A DNA stretch of 64,000 bases, taken from assembly GCF_900696085.1 (NCBI RefSeq), contig NZ_CAADFC020000028.1, positions 760,697-824,696 on the forward strand, in the 5' to 3' direction. Source of the DNA: Bradyrhizobium ivorense (lineage in GTDB: Bacteria > Pseudomonadota > Alphaproteobacteria > Rhizobiales > Xanthobacteraceae). Each line of letters begins with the position of its first letter. The first letter of the stretch is position 1. The notes beneath the pieces are model-generated. The model was not told where the DNA came from. It saw only the letters and a list, made by a program, of their open reading frames with translations, and ran no database searches. The position numbers were made by a program, and so were the translations under genes. Shown here one piece after another: positions 53,557-61,935 of this stretch.

Positions 53557-53969
53557 GGCGCGGCCGCCGCGAATTGCTGACGCGGCAGCGCCAGCAGATC
53601 CTTGAAATACTGCAGATGCGTCATGAAGGGATAGAGGTCGCCCTCCAGCACCGCCTCGCCGCGCTTGGTCAACGCCAAGAGATCGTGCCAACCGGGTTCG
53701 GGCTCGGCCTGCCAGTACGCCGTCCAGGCCCGCGGCGTGGCGCGGTAGGCGAAGCGCCAGGAGCGCATCAGGCGCGGCGACGGCGAGAGATCAACGATGC
53801 GGCCGGCGCGGATCGCGGCGTGAAACGGCTGCTCCATCGGTCCGATCAGGCAATCGCAATCGAGCCGCCGGCCGCGCGCAATCAGCTGCGGCGCCCGGTC
53901 GAGCAATGCGGGAAGGCCGGCAAACACCCTGATGACGGCGTCGTCGGTGGCGTCGGGCGATGGCGTCAT
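53553..53969 (-). CDS. Small hypothetical protein, possibly SCP2-like
   Basis: ATG 53969 gives 138 residues; no good ribosome site is seen, and upstream sequence in frame does not look coding. It contains PFHAAIRAGRIVDLSPSPRLMRSWRFAYRATPRAWTAYWQ and then LTKRGEAVLEGDLYPFMTHLQYFKDLLALPR. The pattern of a lipid-binding SCP2-type domain is faint. The stop overlaps the alpha/beta hydrolase start (ATGA). It heads the reverse operon that leads into the glutamate transporter. Confidence 0.65.
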   Translation of the reverse strand: MTPSPDATDDAVIRVFAGLPALLDRAPQLIARGRRLDCDCLIGPMEQPFHAAIRAGRIVDLSPSPRLMRSWRFAYRATPRAWTAYWQAEPEPGWHDLLALTKRGEAVLEGDLYPFMTHLQYFKDLLALPRQQFAAAAP

Positions 53970-54349
53970 CGGTCGGGCAGCATTCCTGCGTTGGAACGAC
54001 CCATGATGACCGGAAGCGTGGGCTCTCGCAAGGTGCCCATGCCCTTGGGTTCCCTGGATTATTCGCTTGACCAAACGCAGCACGCGGGTCATGGCGCGGC
54101 CCCCCGGGGACCGCCCCGCGCGGTCTCGGCCATGCCCGTCGATCGGCGCAAAATGCCGGGCTAATTCCGCACCTCGGCACATCGCGGCAGACCAATTGTC
54201 GCAGCTGCGGCTCCGCGGCGAATTCGGCCTTCCGTTGCCCGCCGCGTTCTGTCCAATGCGGCTTGTGTCCCTGCGATGGCAGGGATCATCATCCACCACT
54301 GAACAAGACCGGCGCGCGACGCAACGCGGCCGCAAGGGAGAGACCAAGA
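53970..54349. other. Divergent promoter region
   Basis: About 380 bp between the reverse operon leading to gltI and the forward tctCBA-type genes; it must hold both promoters. No operator like the IclR-type box at 58765 is visible here. No credible gene or RNA is seen. Confidence 0.4.
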
Positions 54350-55315
54350 ATGTCCCAGCGCAATCGTTTGATGGTCCTGCTCGCCGCCGCCGGCATGCTG
54401 GTCTCGGCCGTGGCGCACGCCCAGGATTATCCGACCAAGCCGATCACGCTGATCGTGCCGTGGCCGGCCGGCGGCTCGACCGACATCTCGATGCGTGCGA
54501 TCGCCGACAGCGCCTCTAAGGTGCTGGGCCAGCCCGTCACCATCGACAACAAGGCGGGCGGCGGCGGCACCGTCGGCCCCGCCACGATGGCCGCGACCGC
54601 CAAGCCGGACGGCTACACCATCGCACAGCTGCCGATCACCGTGTTCCGCCTGCCGCTGATGCAGGAAGTGTCCTGGGATCCGGCGAAGGACTTCTCCTAC
54701 ATCATCCATCTCACCGGCTACACCTTCGGCGTCACCACCAGCGCGGAGTCGCAGTTCAAGACCTGGCAGGACGTGATCGATTTCGCCAAGAAGAATCCCG
54801 GCAAGGTGACCTATGCGACGCCGGGCACCGGCACCTCGCTGCATATCGGCATGGAACAGATCGCCGCGATGGCCGGCATCAAGCTGACCCAGGTGCCGTT
54901 CAAGGGCGGCGCCGAGACCAACGCCGCGGTGCTCGGACAGCACACCATGCTGCAGGCCGATTCCACCGGCTGGCGGCCGCTGGTCGATGCCGGCAAGCTC
55001 AAGCTGTTGATGGTGTGGACCGGGGCGCGCTCGCCGAACTATCCCGACGTGCCGACGCTGAAGGAACTCGGCTATCCCATGGTCTACGACTCGCCGTTCG
55101 GCATCGCAGGCCCCAAGGGCATGGACCCCAAGATCGTCGCCAAGCTGCACGACGCCTTCAAGAAAGCGCTCGAGGACCCGGCGGTAATCGCGACGCTCGC
55201 CAAATACGATATGGTGCCGAACTACAAGAACACCGAGGACTACAAGAAGTTCGTGGTCGAGGTCACCGAGTCCGAGCGCAAGGTGATCGACACGCTCGGG
55301 CTGGCGAAGAAGTAG
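54350..55315 (+). CDS. tctC: TctC-type tricarboxylate-binding periplasmic protein
   Basis: ATG 54350 with GGGAG about 10 bases upstream gives 321 residues. There is a signal peptide (LMVLLAAAGMLVSAVAHAQ). The mature part has ITLIVPWPAGGSTDISMRAIAD, VTIDNKAGGGGTVGPATMA, and VTYATPGTGTSLHIGMEQIAAMAG, typical of Bug/TctC binding proteins for carboxylates. It is the first of three genes tctC-tctB-tctA forming a complete tripartite tricarboxylate transporter. A family C repeat fills the 155-bp gap to tctB. Confidence 0.92.
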   Translation: MSQRNRLMVLLAAAGMLVSAVAHAQDYPTKPITLIVPWPAGGSTDISMRAIADSASKVLGQPVTIDNKAGGGGTVGPATMAATAKPDGYTIAQLPITVFRLPLMQEVSWDPAKDFSYIIHLTGYTFGVTTSAESQFKTWQDVIDFAKKNPGKVTYATPGTGTSLHIGMEQIAAMAGIKLTQVPFKGGAETNAAVLGQHTMLQADSTGWRPLVDAGKLKLLMVWTGARSPNYPDVPTLKELGYPMVYDSPFGIAGPKGMDPKIVAKLHDAFKKALEDPAVIATLAKYDMVPNYKNTEDYKKFVVEVTESERKVIDTLGLAKK

Positions 55316-55338
55316 GGCTGGAGCTGCCGCAAGCACCG

Positions 55339-55443
55339 GCGTCATCCTGAGGTGCGAGCCGCGCTTGCGGCTCGCCTCGAAGGATGGACCGGAGCACCGT
55401 CGCCCTTCGAGGGCGTCGCTACGCTCCGCCATCTCAGGTGACG
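55339..55443. repeat. Palindromic repeat, family C
   Basis: GCGTCATCCTGAGGTGCGAG through CATCTCAGGTGACG, with a GCCGCGCTTGCGGC hairpin and pairing CTCGAAGGATGG and CGCCCTTCGAGGG. It lies between tctC and tctB. Confidence 0.82.
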
Positions 55444-55470
55444 ATACGAACGATTTCCGAAGGCATTCCC

Positions 55471-55956
55471 ATGAGTGACCAAACCAACGTCAAACTCCGC
55501 CTCAACAACTCCGAGCTCTGGGGCGGGCTGATCGGGCTTGCGCTCGGCGCCTTCGTAATCTGGTCGGGCCTGAAGCTGAAGCTCGGCACCATCAACGATC
55601 CCGGCTCCGGCTATGTGCTGTTCTACACCGGCATCCTGATGTGCGCGTTCGCAGCCTCGATCATCGTCTCCGCAGTCACCGAGGGCGGGCCGAGCTTCGC
55701 CTCGCGCTGGGAGCATGCGCGCTGGAGCAAGCCGGTTCTGGTGATCGCCTGCCTGACCGCGTTCGCCTTTGCGCTGGAGCCGCTCGGCTTCCTGCTCTCG
55801 GCGATTCCGCTGATGCTGCTCCTGCTGCGCCTGATCGATCCGGTGCGCTGGCCGGTGGCGATTCCGATCGCCATCCTGGCGCCGCTCGGGATGTGGTGGG
55901 TGCTGAAGCACCTGCTGTCCATTCAGTTGCCGCACGGCATGTTCGAGATCGGCTGA
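55471..55956 (+). CDS. tctB: TctB family small membrane subunit
   Basis: The product has 161 residues from ATG 55471. Four hydrophobic segments are visible (LWGGLIGLALGAFVIWSGL, YVLFYTGILMCAFAASIIV, VLVIACLTAFAFALEPLGFL and WPVAIPIAILAPLGMWWVL). This is the usual layout of TctB subunits, which lie between binding protein and large permease. It ends 10 bp before tctA. Confidence 0.88.
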   Translation: MSDQTNVKLRLNNSELWGGLIGLALGAFVIWSGLKLKLGTINDPGSGYVLFYTGILMCAFAASIIVSAVTEGGPSFASRWEHARWSKPVLVIACLTAFAFALEPLGFLLSAIPLMLLLLRLIDPVRWPVAIPIAILAPLGMWWVLKHLLSIQLPHGMFEIG

Positions 55957-55966
55957 GGCGCGGCCC

Positions 55967-57475
55967 ATGGATACCCTTGCCAACGTCGCTCACGGCCTCG
56001 GCGTCGCGCTGCTGCCGATCAACCTGCTCTACTGCTTCATCGGCGTGTTCATCGGCACGCTGGTCGGTGTGCTGCCCGGCATCGGCCCGATCTCGGCGAT
56101 GTCGCTGCTACTGCCGGTGACGCTCTCGGGCACGCCCGAGTCCGGCATTATCATGATGGCCGGCATCTATTACGGCTCGATGTATGGCGGCTCGACCACC
56201 TCGATCCTGGTCAACATCCCCGGCGAAGCCGCTTCCGTCGTTACCTGCATCGACGGCCACCAGATGGCCAAGCAAGGCCGCGCCGGCCCCGCGCTCGGCA
56301 TCGCCGCGTTCGGCTCGTTCATCGCCGGCACTTTCTCGCTGGTCGCGCTGATGCTGGTCGCGCCGTCGCTCGCCGGCATCGCCATCGCGTTCGGCCCGGC
56401 CGAATATTTCAGCCTGATGGTGCTCGGCCTCGTGGTGCTCACTTTCCTCACGCAAGGCTCGATGGCCAAGGCGCTGCTGATGGCCTGCATCGGCGTCGTG
56501 CTCGGCCTGGTCGGGCTCGACAGCATCACCGCGCAGCCGCGGCTGACCTTCGGCCGCATCGAGCTGATCGACGGCATCGGCCTCGTGCCCGTGGTAATGG
56601 GCCTGTTCGGCGTCGCCGAGGTGCTGCTCAACACCGAGCAAGCGATCAAGCGCGACATCATCAACACCAAGATCACCCAGCTCTTGCCCAACAAGGAGGA
56701 CTGGAAGGCCAGCGCCGGGCCGGTGACGCGCGGCACCCTGCTCGGCTTCTTCCTCGGCATCCTGCCGGGCGGCGGCGCCGTGGTGGCGTCGTTCGCATCC
56801 TATGCGCTGGAGAAGCGGCTCTCGAAACATCCCGAGCGCTTCGGCCATGGCGCGATCGAGGGCGTCGCGGGGCCGGAGTCGGCCAACAATTCCGCGGCCG
56901 GCGGCGCCTTCATTCCGCTGATGACGCTCGGCATCCCGCCGAACGTGGTGATGGCGCTGTTGCTCGGCGCCTTCGTGATCCACGGCCTGCAGCCCGGACC
57001 GCTGTTGATCTCGCAAAACCCCGGCCTGTTCTGGGGCATCGTCGCCAGCATGTATATCGGCAATCTGATGCTGCTGGTGCTCAATCTGCCGATGATCGGG
57101 ATGTGGGTGCAGTTGTTGCGGCTGCCCTACAACGTGCTGTTCCCGCTGATCATCCTGTTCACCATCATCGGCGTCTATTGCTCCAGCAACAATGTGTTCG
57201 ACGTTCACGTGATGATCGCGTTCGGCGTGATCGGCTATTTCATGCGCAAGCTCGGCTACGAGCCGGCGCCGCTGGTGCTCGCCTTCGTGCTCGGACCGAT
57301 GCTGGAGAACAATCTGCGCAAGTCGCTGATCCTCTCGCAGGGCGATCTCATGACCTTCGTGGAGCGGCCGATCTCGGCGGTCTGCCTCGCCTTCGCCGCC
57401 GTGCTGCTGATCGGCCCGCTGCTGCCGGCGCTGCGCAAGAAGCGCGATCTGGTGGCGCTGGACGAGGGGGCTTGA
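55967..57475 (+). CDS. tctA: TctA family large permease subunit
   Basis: The product has 502 residues with about 11-12 membrane helices. TctA signatures: GTLVGVLPGIGPISAMSLLLPVT near residue 35, YYGSMYGGSTTSILVNIPGEAASVVTCIDGH near 68, and GFFLGILPGGGAVVASFASYALEKRL near 262. It forms the carboxylate channel of the tripartite tricarboxylate transporter with TctB and TctC. An IclR regulator gene is downstream in the opposite direction. Confidence 0.93.
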   Translation: MDTLANVAHGLGVALLPINLLYCFIGVFIGTLVGVLPGIGPISAMSLLLPVTLSGTPESGIIMMAGIYYGSMYGGSTTSILVNIPGEAASVVTCIDGHQMAKQGRAGPALGIAAFGSFIAGTFSLVALMLVAPSLAGIAIAFGPAEYFSLMVLGLVVLTFLTQGSMAKALLMACIGVVLGLVGLDSITAQPRLTFGRIELIDGIGLVPVVMGLFGVAEVLLNTEQAIKRDIINTKITQLLPNKEDWKASAGPVTRGTLLGFFLGILPGGGAVVASFASYALEKRLSKHPERFGHGAIEGVAGPESANNSAAGGAFIPLMTLGIPPNVVMALLLGAFVIHGLQPGPLLISQNPGLFWGIVASMYIGNLMLLVLNLPMIGMWVQLLRLPYNVLFPLIILFTIIGVYCSSNNVFDVHVMIAFGVIGYFMRKLGYEPAPLVLAFVLGPMLENNLRKSLILSQGDLMTFVERPISAVCLAFAAVLLIGPLLPALRKKRDLVALDEGA

Positions 57476-57510
57476 TCAAGGCGAGCTGCGCTCGCATCGG
57501 CGGTGTGCCC

Positions 57511-57652
57511 CCTCTCCCCGTTCTTCACGGGGAGAGGGTCGGGGTGAGGGGCTCTTTCCGCATAAGCGGTGACAGTGGGACTCGCGGAGACTCCCCCTCA
57601 CCCGGATCGCATCTTCGATGCGTTCCGGCCTCTCCCCGCAGGCGGGGAGAGG
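57511..57652. repeat. Family D repeat, first of a tandem pair
   Basis: CCTCTCCCCGTTCTTCACGG through GCAGGCGGGGAGAGG, with internal CGGATCGCATCTTCGATGCG. The next copy begins about 170 bp further on in the same orientation. Confidence 0.87.
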
Positions 57653-57680
57653 CGAAGTGGAGCCGCGTCGGCGGTCTGCT

Positions 57681-57822
57681 CCCTCGCCCCGTTCTTCACG
57701 GGGAGAGGGTTGGGGTGAGGGGCTCTCTCCGCGTGGACGCTCACAGTTGGACTCGCGGAAGCCCCCTCACCCGGATCGCATCTTCGATGCGTTCCGGCCT
57801 CTCCCCGCGCGCGGGGAGAGGC
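57681..57822. repeat. Family D repeat, second of a tandem pair
   Basis: A close copy of 57511-57652 offset by 170-171 bp (shared GTTCTTCACGGGGAGAGGGT and GATCGCATCTTCGATGCG), ending GCGCGCGGGGAGAGG. It lies between tctA and the IclR gene. Confidence 0.87.
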
Positions 57823-57840
57823 GAAGCAAGCGGCGCCGCC

Positions 57841-58686
57841 TCAGCCCACCTTCCCGCCGCGCCCGTTCTTCGGCGCCTGGGCCATCGCGCGGGCCAGCAC
57901 CTGGGCTTCCTTCTTCAGCATCTCGGCAAGCTCGGCCTCGCGGCGGCGGATGCGATCGGACGCGGCACCGATCGAGAGCGCGGCGACCACTTCGCCGGTT
58001 TCGTCGCGGACCGGGACGCCGACCCCGCCCATGCCGGGAAACGCCGCATCGATCAGCACGGTGTGGCCGGCCTTACGCGCGGTCGCGATCTTCTCGCGCA
58101 GGAATTTTGGCGTGATCCGCGGCGATTTCGCCAGCCGCGGCACGATCACTTCGATCACCGCCTCGATCTCCGCGTCCGGCAGCCACACCAGCAGCGCCAG
58201 CGCACCGGCGCCGACGCCGAGCGGACGGCGGCTGCCGATCTGCAAGTAATTCGGCTGCAGCGGATTACTGCCGACCGAGCGCGCGAGATAGAGCGCCTCG
58301 ACGCCGGAGCGCACCGACAACAGCGCGGTGTCGGCGGAACGCTCGGACAGCCGCAGCAGGCTCGGCTGCGCCAGCTCGGCGATATCGACCGAGCGCCGGG
58401 CGCCGACCGCCATCACCCGCGCCTCCTGGCCGAGCTCGTAGGTCTTGGCGCCGGTGACCCGGCTGACAAAGCCTTCCTCGATCAGCGAATTGAGGATGCG
58501 CAGCGCGGTCGCCTTGTTCAGGGAGGTGGCGTCGGCGATGTCGGTCAGCCGCAGCGGCGAGCGCTGCGCCAGCACGCGCAGCACCGCACAGACTTTCTGG
58601 ATGGCGTTGAACTTGTCGGCCTGGCCGGGCTCCGGCAGCGGCCGCTTCCGGGCCGCCCGTGCGGTCGCAGTCGTGGACGCGTTCAT
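57841..58686 (-). CDS. IclR family transcriptional regulator
   Basis: The product has 281 residues. The N-terminal winged helix is FNAIQKVCAVLRVLAQRSPLRLTDIADATSLNKATALRILNSLIEEGFV (about 26-75) and the IclR effector domain follows, with LLSVRSGVEALYLARSVGS and FPGMGGVGVPVRDETGEVVAALSIGAAS near 205. It lies convergent to the tctCBA set, so control of that transporter is plausible, and a candidate operator is found upstream of its own start. The C-terminal tail is basic. Confidence 0.9.
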   Translation of the reverse strand: MNASTTATARAARKRPLPEPGQADKFNAIQKVCAVLRVLAQRSPLRLTDIADATSLNKATALRILNSLIEEGFVSRVTGAKTYELGQEARVMAVGARRSVDIAELAQPSLLRLSERSADTALLSVRSGVEALYLARSVGSNPLQPNYLQIGSRRPLGVGAGALALLVWLPDAEIEAVIEVIVPRLAKSPRITPKFLREKIATARKAGHTVLIDAAFPGMGGVGVPVRDETGEVVAALSIGAASDRIRRREAELAEMLKKEAQVLARAMAQAPKNGRGGKVG

Positions 58687-58764
58687 GCCTGCCTCAATCG
58701 CCGATCGTGATCAGCCGCCATCCTAGAGCGGATGACGGCGACGGCACATCGTATACTTTCGTCA

Positions 58765-58784
58765 GGTGAAACTTTGATTTCAAC
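58765..58784. promoter_or_regulatory. Possible IclR operator
   Basis: GGTGAAA and TTTCAAC form a 6-of-7 inverted repeat around six bases, about 79 bp upstream of the IclR gene start. The spacing and TGAAA/TTTCA halves resemble known IclR-family sites. Confidence 0.5.
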
Positions 58785-58815
58785 TATCTACGCTGCTTTG
58801 CAGCAAAGCGGTGCG

Positions 58816-58840
58816 GCGAATTTCGTGATGCGAAATCCGC
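58816..58840. terminator. Possible hairpin after MFS gene
   Basis: GCGAATTTCG and CGAAATCCGC (one mismatch) with a 5-base loop, just past the stop of the reverse-strand MFS gene. There is no U-run, so termination is uncertain. Confidence 0.4.
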
Positions 58841-58848
58841 AGCATGAT

Positions 58849-60135
58849 CTACGCGAGCCGCATCCTGCGGATCGTGAACAGCGCGCCGAGGCTGAGGATG
58901 CAGACCGCGGTGAGATAATAGCCCGGCGCGAGATCGCCGATCGGTGCAAAGAGGCCCATCCAGGTCACGATCGCCGGCCCCATGCCGCCGAACACGGTGA
59001 CGCCGATATTGTAGCTGAGGCCGAGCCCGGTGGCACGCGTCGCCGGCGGAAACAGTTCCGACATCAGTGCGGCCAGCGGCCCGTAATACAGCGACTTGAG
59101 CATGCCGAGCCAGAGCACGCCGAGCAGCACGATCATCGGCGTCGGATTGCCGGTGAGCAGCAGGAAGGCTGGGAAGATCGACACCAGCAGCAGCAGCGCA
59201 AAGATGATCATGTGCGTGGTGCGGCCGATCCTGTCGGAGACCAGGCCCGCGATCGGCGCCAGGATCGCGACCGCGGTCTGCGCGACCAGCGAGGCGACGA
59301 ACCCGACCGACGGCGCCATGTGCAGCTTCTGCACCACATAGGTCGGCATGTAGACGATCAGATAGTTCACCGCGGTCGACACCGCGAGCGCGCCGATCGC
59401 CAGAATGGTGGCGAGCTTCTGCCGCGTGAACAGCTCGACGACGGGCGATTCCTGCTTGGTTGCCGGCGGCGGTGTGGCGTCGTCGACATGGTTGCGGATG
59501 TAGATGCCGACCGGACCGATCAGCACGCCGAACAGAAACGGCAGCCGCCAGCCCCAGGATTGCAGATCCTCCGGGCTCATGACCGTGGTCAGCAGCGCGC
59601 CAAAGCCTGCCCCTAACAGGCCGCTGACGCCCTGGCTCGCGAACTGCCAGCTCGCGACGAAGCCGCGCCGTTCCGGCATGTGCTCGACCAGGAACGCGGT
59701 CGATGAGCCGAACTCGCCGCCGGCCGAAAAGCCCTGCACCAGCCGCGCCAGGATCACCGCGATCGGCGCCACGATGCCGACGCTCTGGTAGGTCGGCATC
59801 ACCGCCAGCGCCAGCGTGCCGAAGGTCATCAGCACGATCGACAGCATCAGCGAAGCCTTGCGGCCGTGCCGGTCGGCATAGGCGCCGAGCACCAGGCCGC
59901 CGATCGGCCGGATCATGAATGACAGACCGAAGGTGCCGAAGGTCAGCAGCAGCGAGGTAGTCGGATCATTGGCGGGGAAGAACGCCTTGGAGAGATAGAC
60001 CGCGAAATAGGCATAGACCGAGATGTCGTACCATTCGAGCGCGTTGCCGACCGAGGTCGCGACGATCAGGCGGGTGATGTTTTTCTTATCGACCGTAGCT
60101 GCGCGCTGCGCGTCGGCGGGCGTTGATAGCGTCAT
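58849..60135 (-). CDS. MHS-type MFS transporter (metabolite:H+ symporter)
   Basis: ATG 60135 is chosen because AGGAA lies close upstream; an open frame continues beyond it into a repeat. The 428-residue protein has 12 membrane helices and the MHS signature: SVGNALEWYDISVYAYFAVYLSKAFFP near 25 and MIRPIGGLVLGAYADRHGRKASL near 70. This subfamily imports dicarboxylates, citrate, betaine or aromatic acids by proton symport. It is followed upstream by a repeat and an M20 peptidase gene on the same strand. Confidence 0.92.
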   Translation of the reverse strand: MTLSTPADAQRAATVDKKNITRLIVATSVGNALEWYDISVYAYFAVYLSKAFFPANDPTTSLLLTFGTFGLSFMIRPIGGLVLGAYADRHGRKASLMLSIVLMTFGTLALAVMPTYQSVGIVAPIAVILARLVQGFSAGGEFGSSTAFLVEHMPERRGFVASWQFASQGVSGLLGAGFGALLTTVMSPEDLQSWGWRLPFLFGVLIGPVGIYIRNHVDDATPPPATKQESPVVELFTRQKLATILAIGALAVSTAVNYLIVYMPTYVVQKLHMAPSVGFVASLVAQTAVAILAPIAGLVSDRIGRTTHMIIFALLLLVSIFPAFLLLTGNPTPMIVLLGVLWLGMLKSLYYGPLAALMSELFPPATRATGLGLSYNIGVTVFGGMGPAIVTWMGLFAPIGDLAPGYYLTAVCILSLGALFTIRRMRLA

Positions 60136-60211
60136 TGTGTTTCCTTTGCCGACTTCAGCGTCGATCCATCCGTTCGTCATGCCCGGGCTTGACCCGGGCA
60201 TCCACGTCGTC

Positions 60212-60324
60212 CCCGTCATCCTGAGGTGCGAGCCCTTGCGAGCCTCGAAGGATGCACGGCCACCAGCCGGGCCGATTCATCCTTCGAGGCTCGCCGAAGA
60301 GGCTCGCACCTCAGGATGACGGGG
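60212..60324. repeat. Palindromic repeat, family C, intact copy
   Basis: CCCGTCATCCTGAGGTGCGA through CGCACCTCAGGATGACGGGG, a complete near-palindrome with CGAGCCTCGAAGGATGCACGG and its partner. It shows what the target of the two IS copies looked like before insertion. A short TGCCCGGG/CCCGGGCA hairpin precedes it near 60180-60200. Confidence 0.9.
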
Positions 60325-60343
60325 AACGGGCGAGCCTAGCTCC

Positions 60344-61729
60344 TCACCCCTTATGCTTTGCTTCGCCGAGGTCCCAGAACAGGCCGGCCATGATGGTCAG
60401 CGCCTCCTCGGTCACCGGCAGCAGGATGTGCTCGTCGGGGGCGTGCTGCGAGCAGCCCGGATAGGAGTGCGGCACCCAGATCGTCGGCAGCCCAAGGCCC
60501 TCGGAGAACACGTCGTTGGGCAGCGAGCCGCCGAAATTCGGCAGCACCGCGGGCGCCTTGCCGGTGGTGGCGCGGATCGAATTGGCCGCCCAGTCGATCC
60601 AGGGACTGTCCATGTCGGTGCGCGACGCGCCAAAACGCTGCGCGCCTGATACCTCGACCATCGGAAATCCGTTGTTGTGCAGATAGTCGCGCACCGCGTC
60701 GATCACTTCGAGATACTTGGTGCCGACGACGAAGCGGAGTTGCAGCACCGCGTTGGCCTTGCCGGGAATCGCATTGGCCGGCTTGTCGATGTTGCCCGAC
60801 GACATCGCCAGCACTTCGAGCGTGTTCCAGGCATAGAGCCGCTCGGCCGGGGTCAGGCCCTCCTCGCCCCAACCCTCGGCGAGCTGCGGTTCATCGGCGG
60901 ACGGCTCGATCTTGACGTCGGCGAGCGCGGCGCGGACGCGATTGGAGATCGGCGGCGGCTTCATGATCTCGAGCTTCATGCGGCCCTTGCCGTCGACCAG
61001 GCTGGCGATCGCATTGCAAAGGATGGTCGCGGGATTGGCGAGCACGCCGCCCCAATTGCCGGAATGGTTGCCGCCCTCGCGCAAATTGACGTCGAGATGG
61101 ATGCGGTTGCCGCCGCGGCAGCCGAGGAAGATGGTCGGCCGCTCCGCCGACAGCCGCGGCCCGTCGGAGGCGATGAACAGATCGGCCTTCAGCTCCTCGC
61201 GGTGCGCCTCGCAAACCTCGCGCAGGTCGGGCGAGCCGATCTCCTCGCCGGTCTCGATGATGAATTTTGCGTTAAAGCCGAGCTTGCCGCCGCGCGCCTG
61301 CTTCACCGCGCGCAGCGCCGCCATGTTGATCGAGTGCTGGCCCTTGTTGTCGGCGGTGCCGCGGCCATAGACGCGCTCGCCCTTGACCGTGGTCTGCCAC
61401 GGATTGAGGTTGTCGCGCCATTCGCCGACCATGCCGTCGACGACATCGCCATGGCCGTAGGTCAGCACGGTCGGCCGCGCGGCATCTTCCTGGTAATCGG
61501 CGATCAAATAGGGCCCGCGGCCGGTCGGCGATTCGATCAGGCGGGTCTTGAAATCGAGCTCGGCGAAGGCCGGCTGCAGATTCTCGACCAGATAGGCGCG
61601 CAGCGCGTCGGCCTTGTCGGCGTTCAGGCTCTCGGTCTGGTAGCCGACCCTGCGGTTCAGTTCCTGCAAAAACTGCCCCGATTGAAAATGCTCTCGCACC
61701 TTTGCGATTGCGTCGGCCCGTGTCGCCAT
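60344..61729 (-). CDS. M20 family metallopeptidase (dipeptidase-like)
   Basis: The product has 461 residues. Zinc-ligand motifs of the M20 family are visible: TYGHGDVVDG near 90 (histidine, catalytic aspartate), GRGTADNKGQ near 122, IIETGEEIGSPD near 158 (catalytic glutamate pair), IASDGPR near 185, and C-terminal HSYPGCSQHAPDEH near 430. It lies about 210 bp upstream of the MFS gene on the same strand, with a repeat between. It probably cleaves a dipeptide or N-acylated amino acid in the cytoplasm, perhaps one imported by the MHS transporter. Confidence 0.9.
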   Translation of the reverse strand: MATRADAIAKVREHFQSGQFLQELNRRVGYQTESLNADKADALRAYLVENLQPAFAELDFKTRLIESPTGRGPYLIADYQEDAARPTVLTYGHGDVVDGMVGEWRDNLNPWQTTVKGERVYGRGTADNKGQHSINMAALRAVKQARGGKLGFNAKFIIETGEEIGSPDLREVCEAHREELKADLFIASDGPRLSAERPTIFLGCRGGNRIHLDVNLREGGNHSGNWGGVLANPATILCNAIASLVDGKGRMKLEIMKPPPISNRVRAALADVKIEPSADEPQLAEGWGEEGLTPAERLYAWNTLEVLAMSSGNIDKPANAIPGKANAVLQLRFVVGTKYLEVIDAVRDYLHNNGFPMVEVSGAQRFGASRTDMDSPWIDWAANSIRATTGKAPAVLPNFGGSLPNDVFSEGLGLPTIWVPHSYPGCSQHAPDEHILLPVTEEALTIMAGLFWDLGEAKHKG

Positions 61730-61935
61730 GATTGTCCCTTCAGCGAGTCAGATTCGAGCATGATCTTTCCGGATCGTGCTTCCAGAGAGCGGCAACCTAT
61801 CGGGATCGGATCGCGACCGGAAGGGCGCGAAACGCGAATGGGCCTTGCCAAAACGTGGGGAGTGGCAACAAGTTGCACGCGGGGAAGCCCGGCATCCGAC
61901 CGGGCATCAATTGAAGCGGCGCGCAAGGTTTCACA

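Noticed and set aside
57511..57822. Possible CRISPR-like array
   Set aside because: There are only two units, they are about 140 bp long, internally palindromic, and lack uniform short spacers.
57103..58710. A 535-residue open frame reading through tctA, repeats and the IclR region
   Set aside because: It is out of register with tctA, crosses two repeats and is antisense to the IclR gene; it has no recognisable domain.
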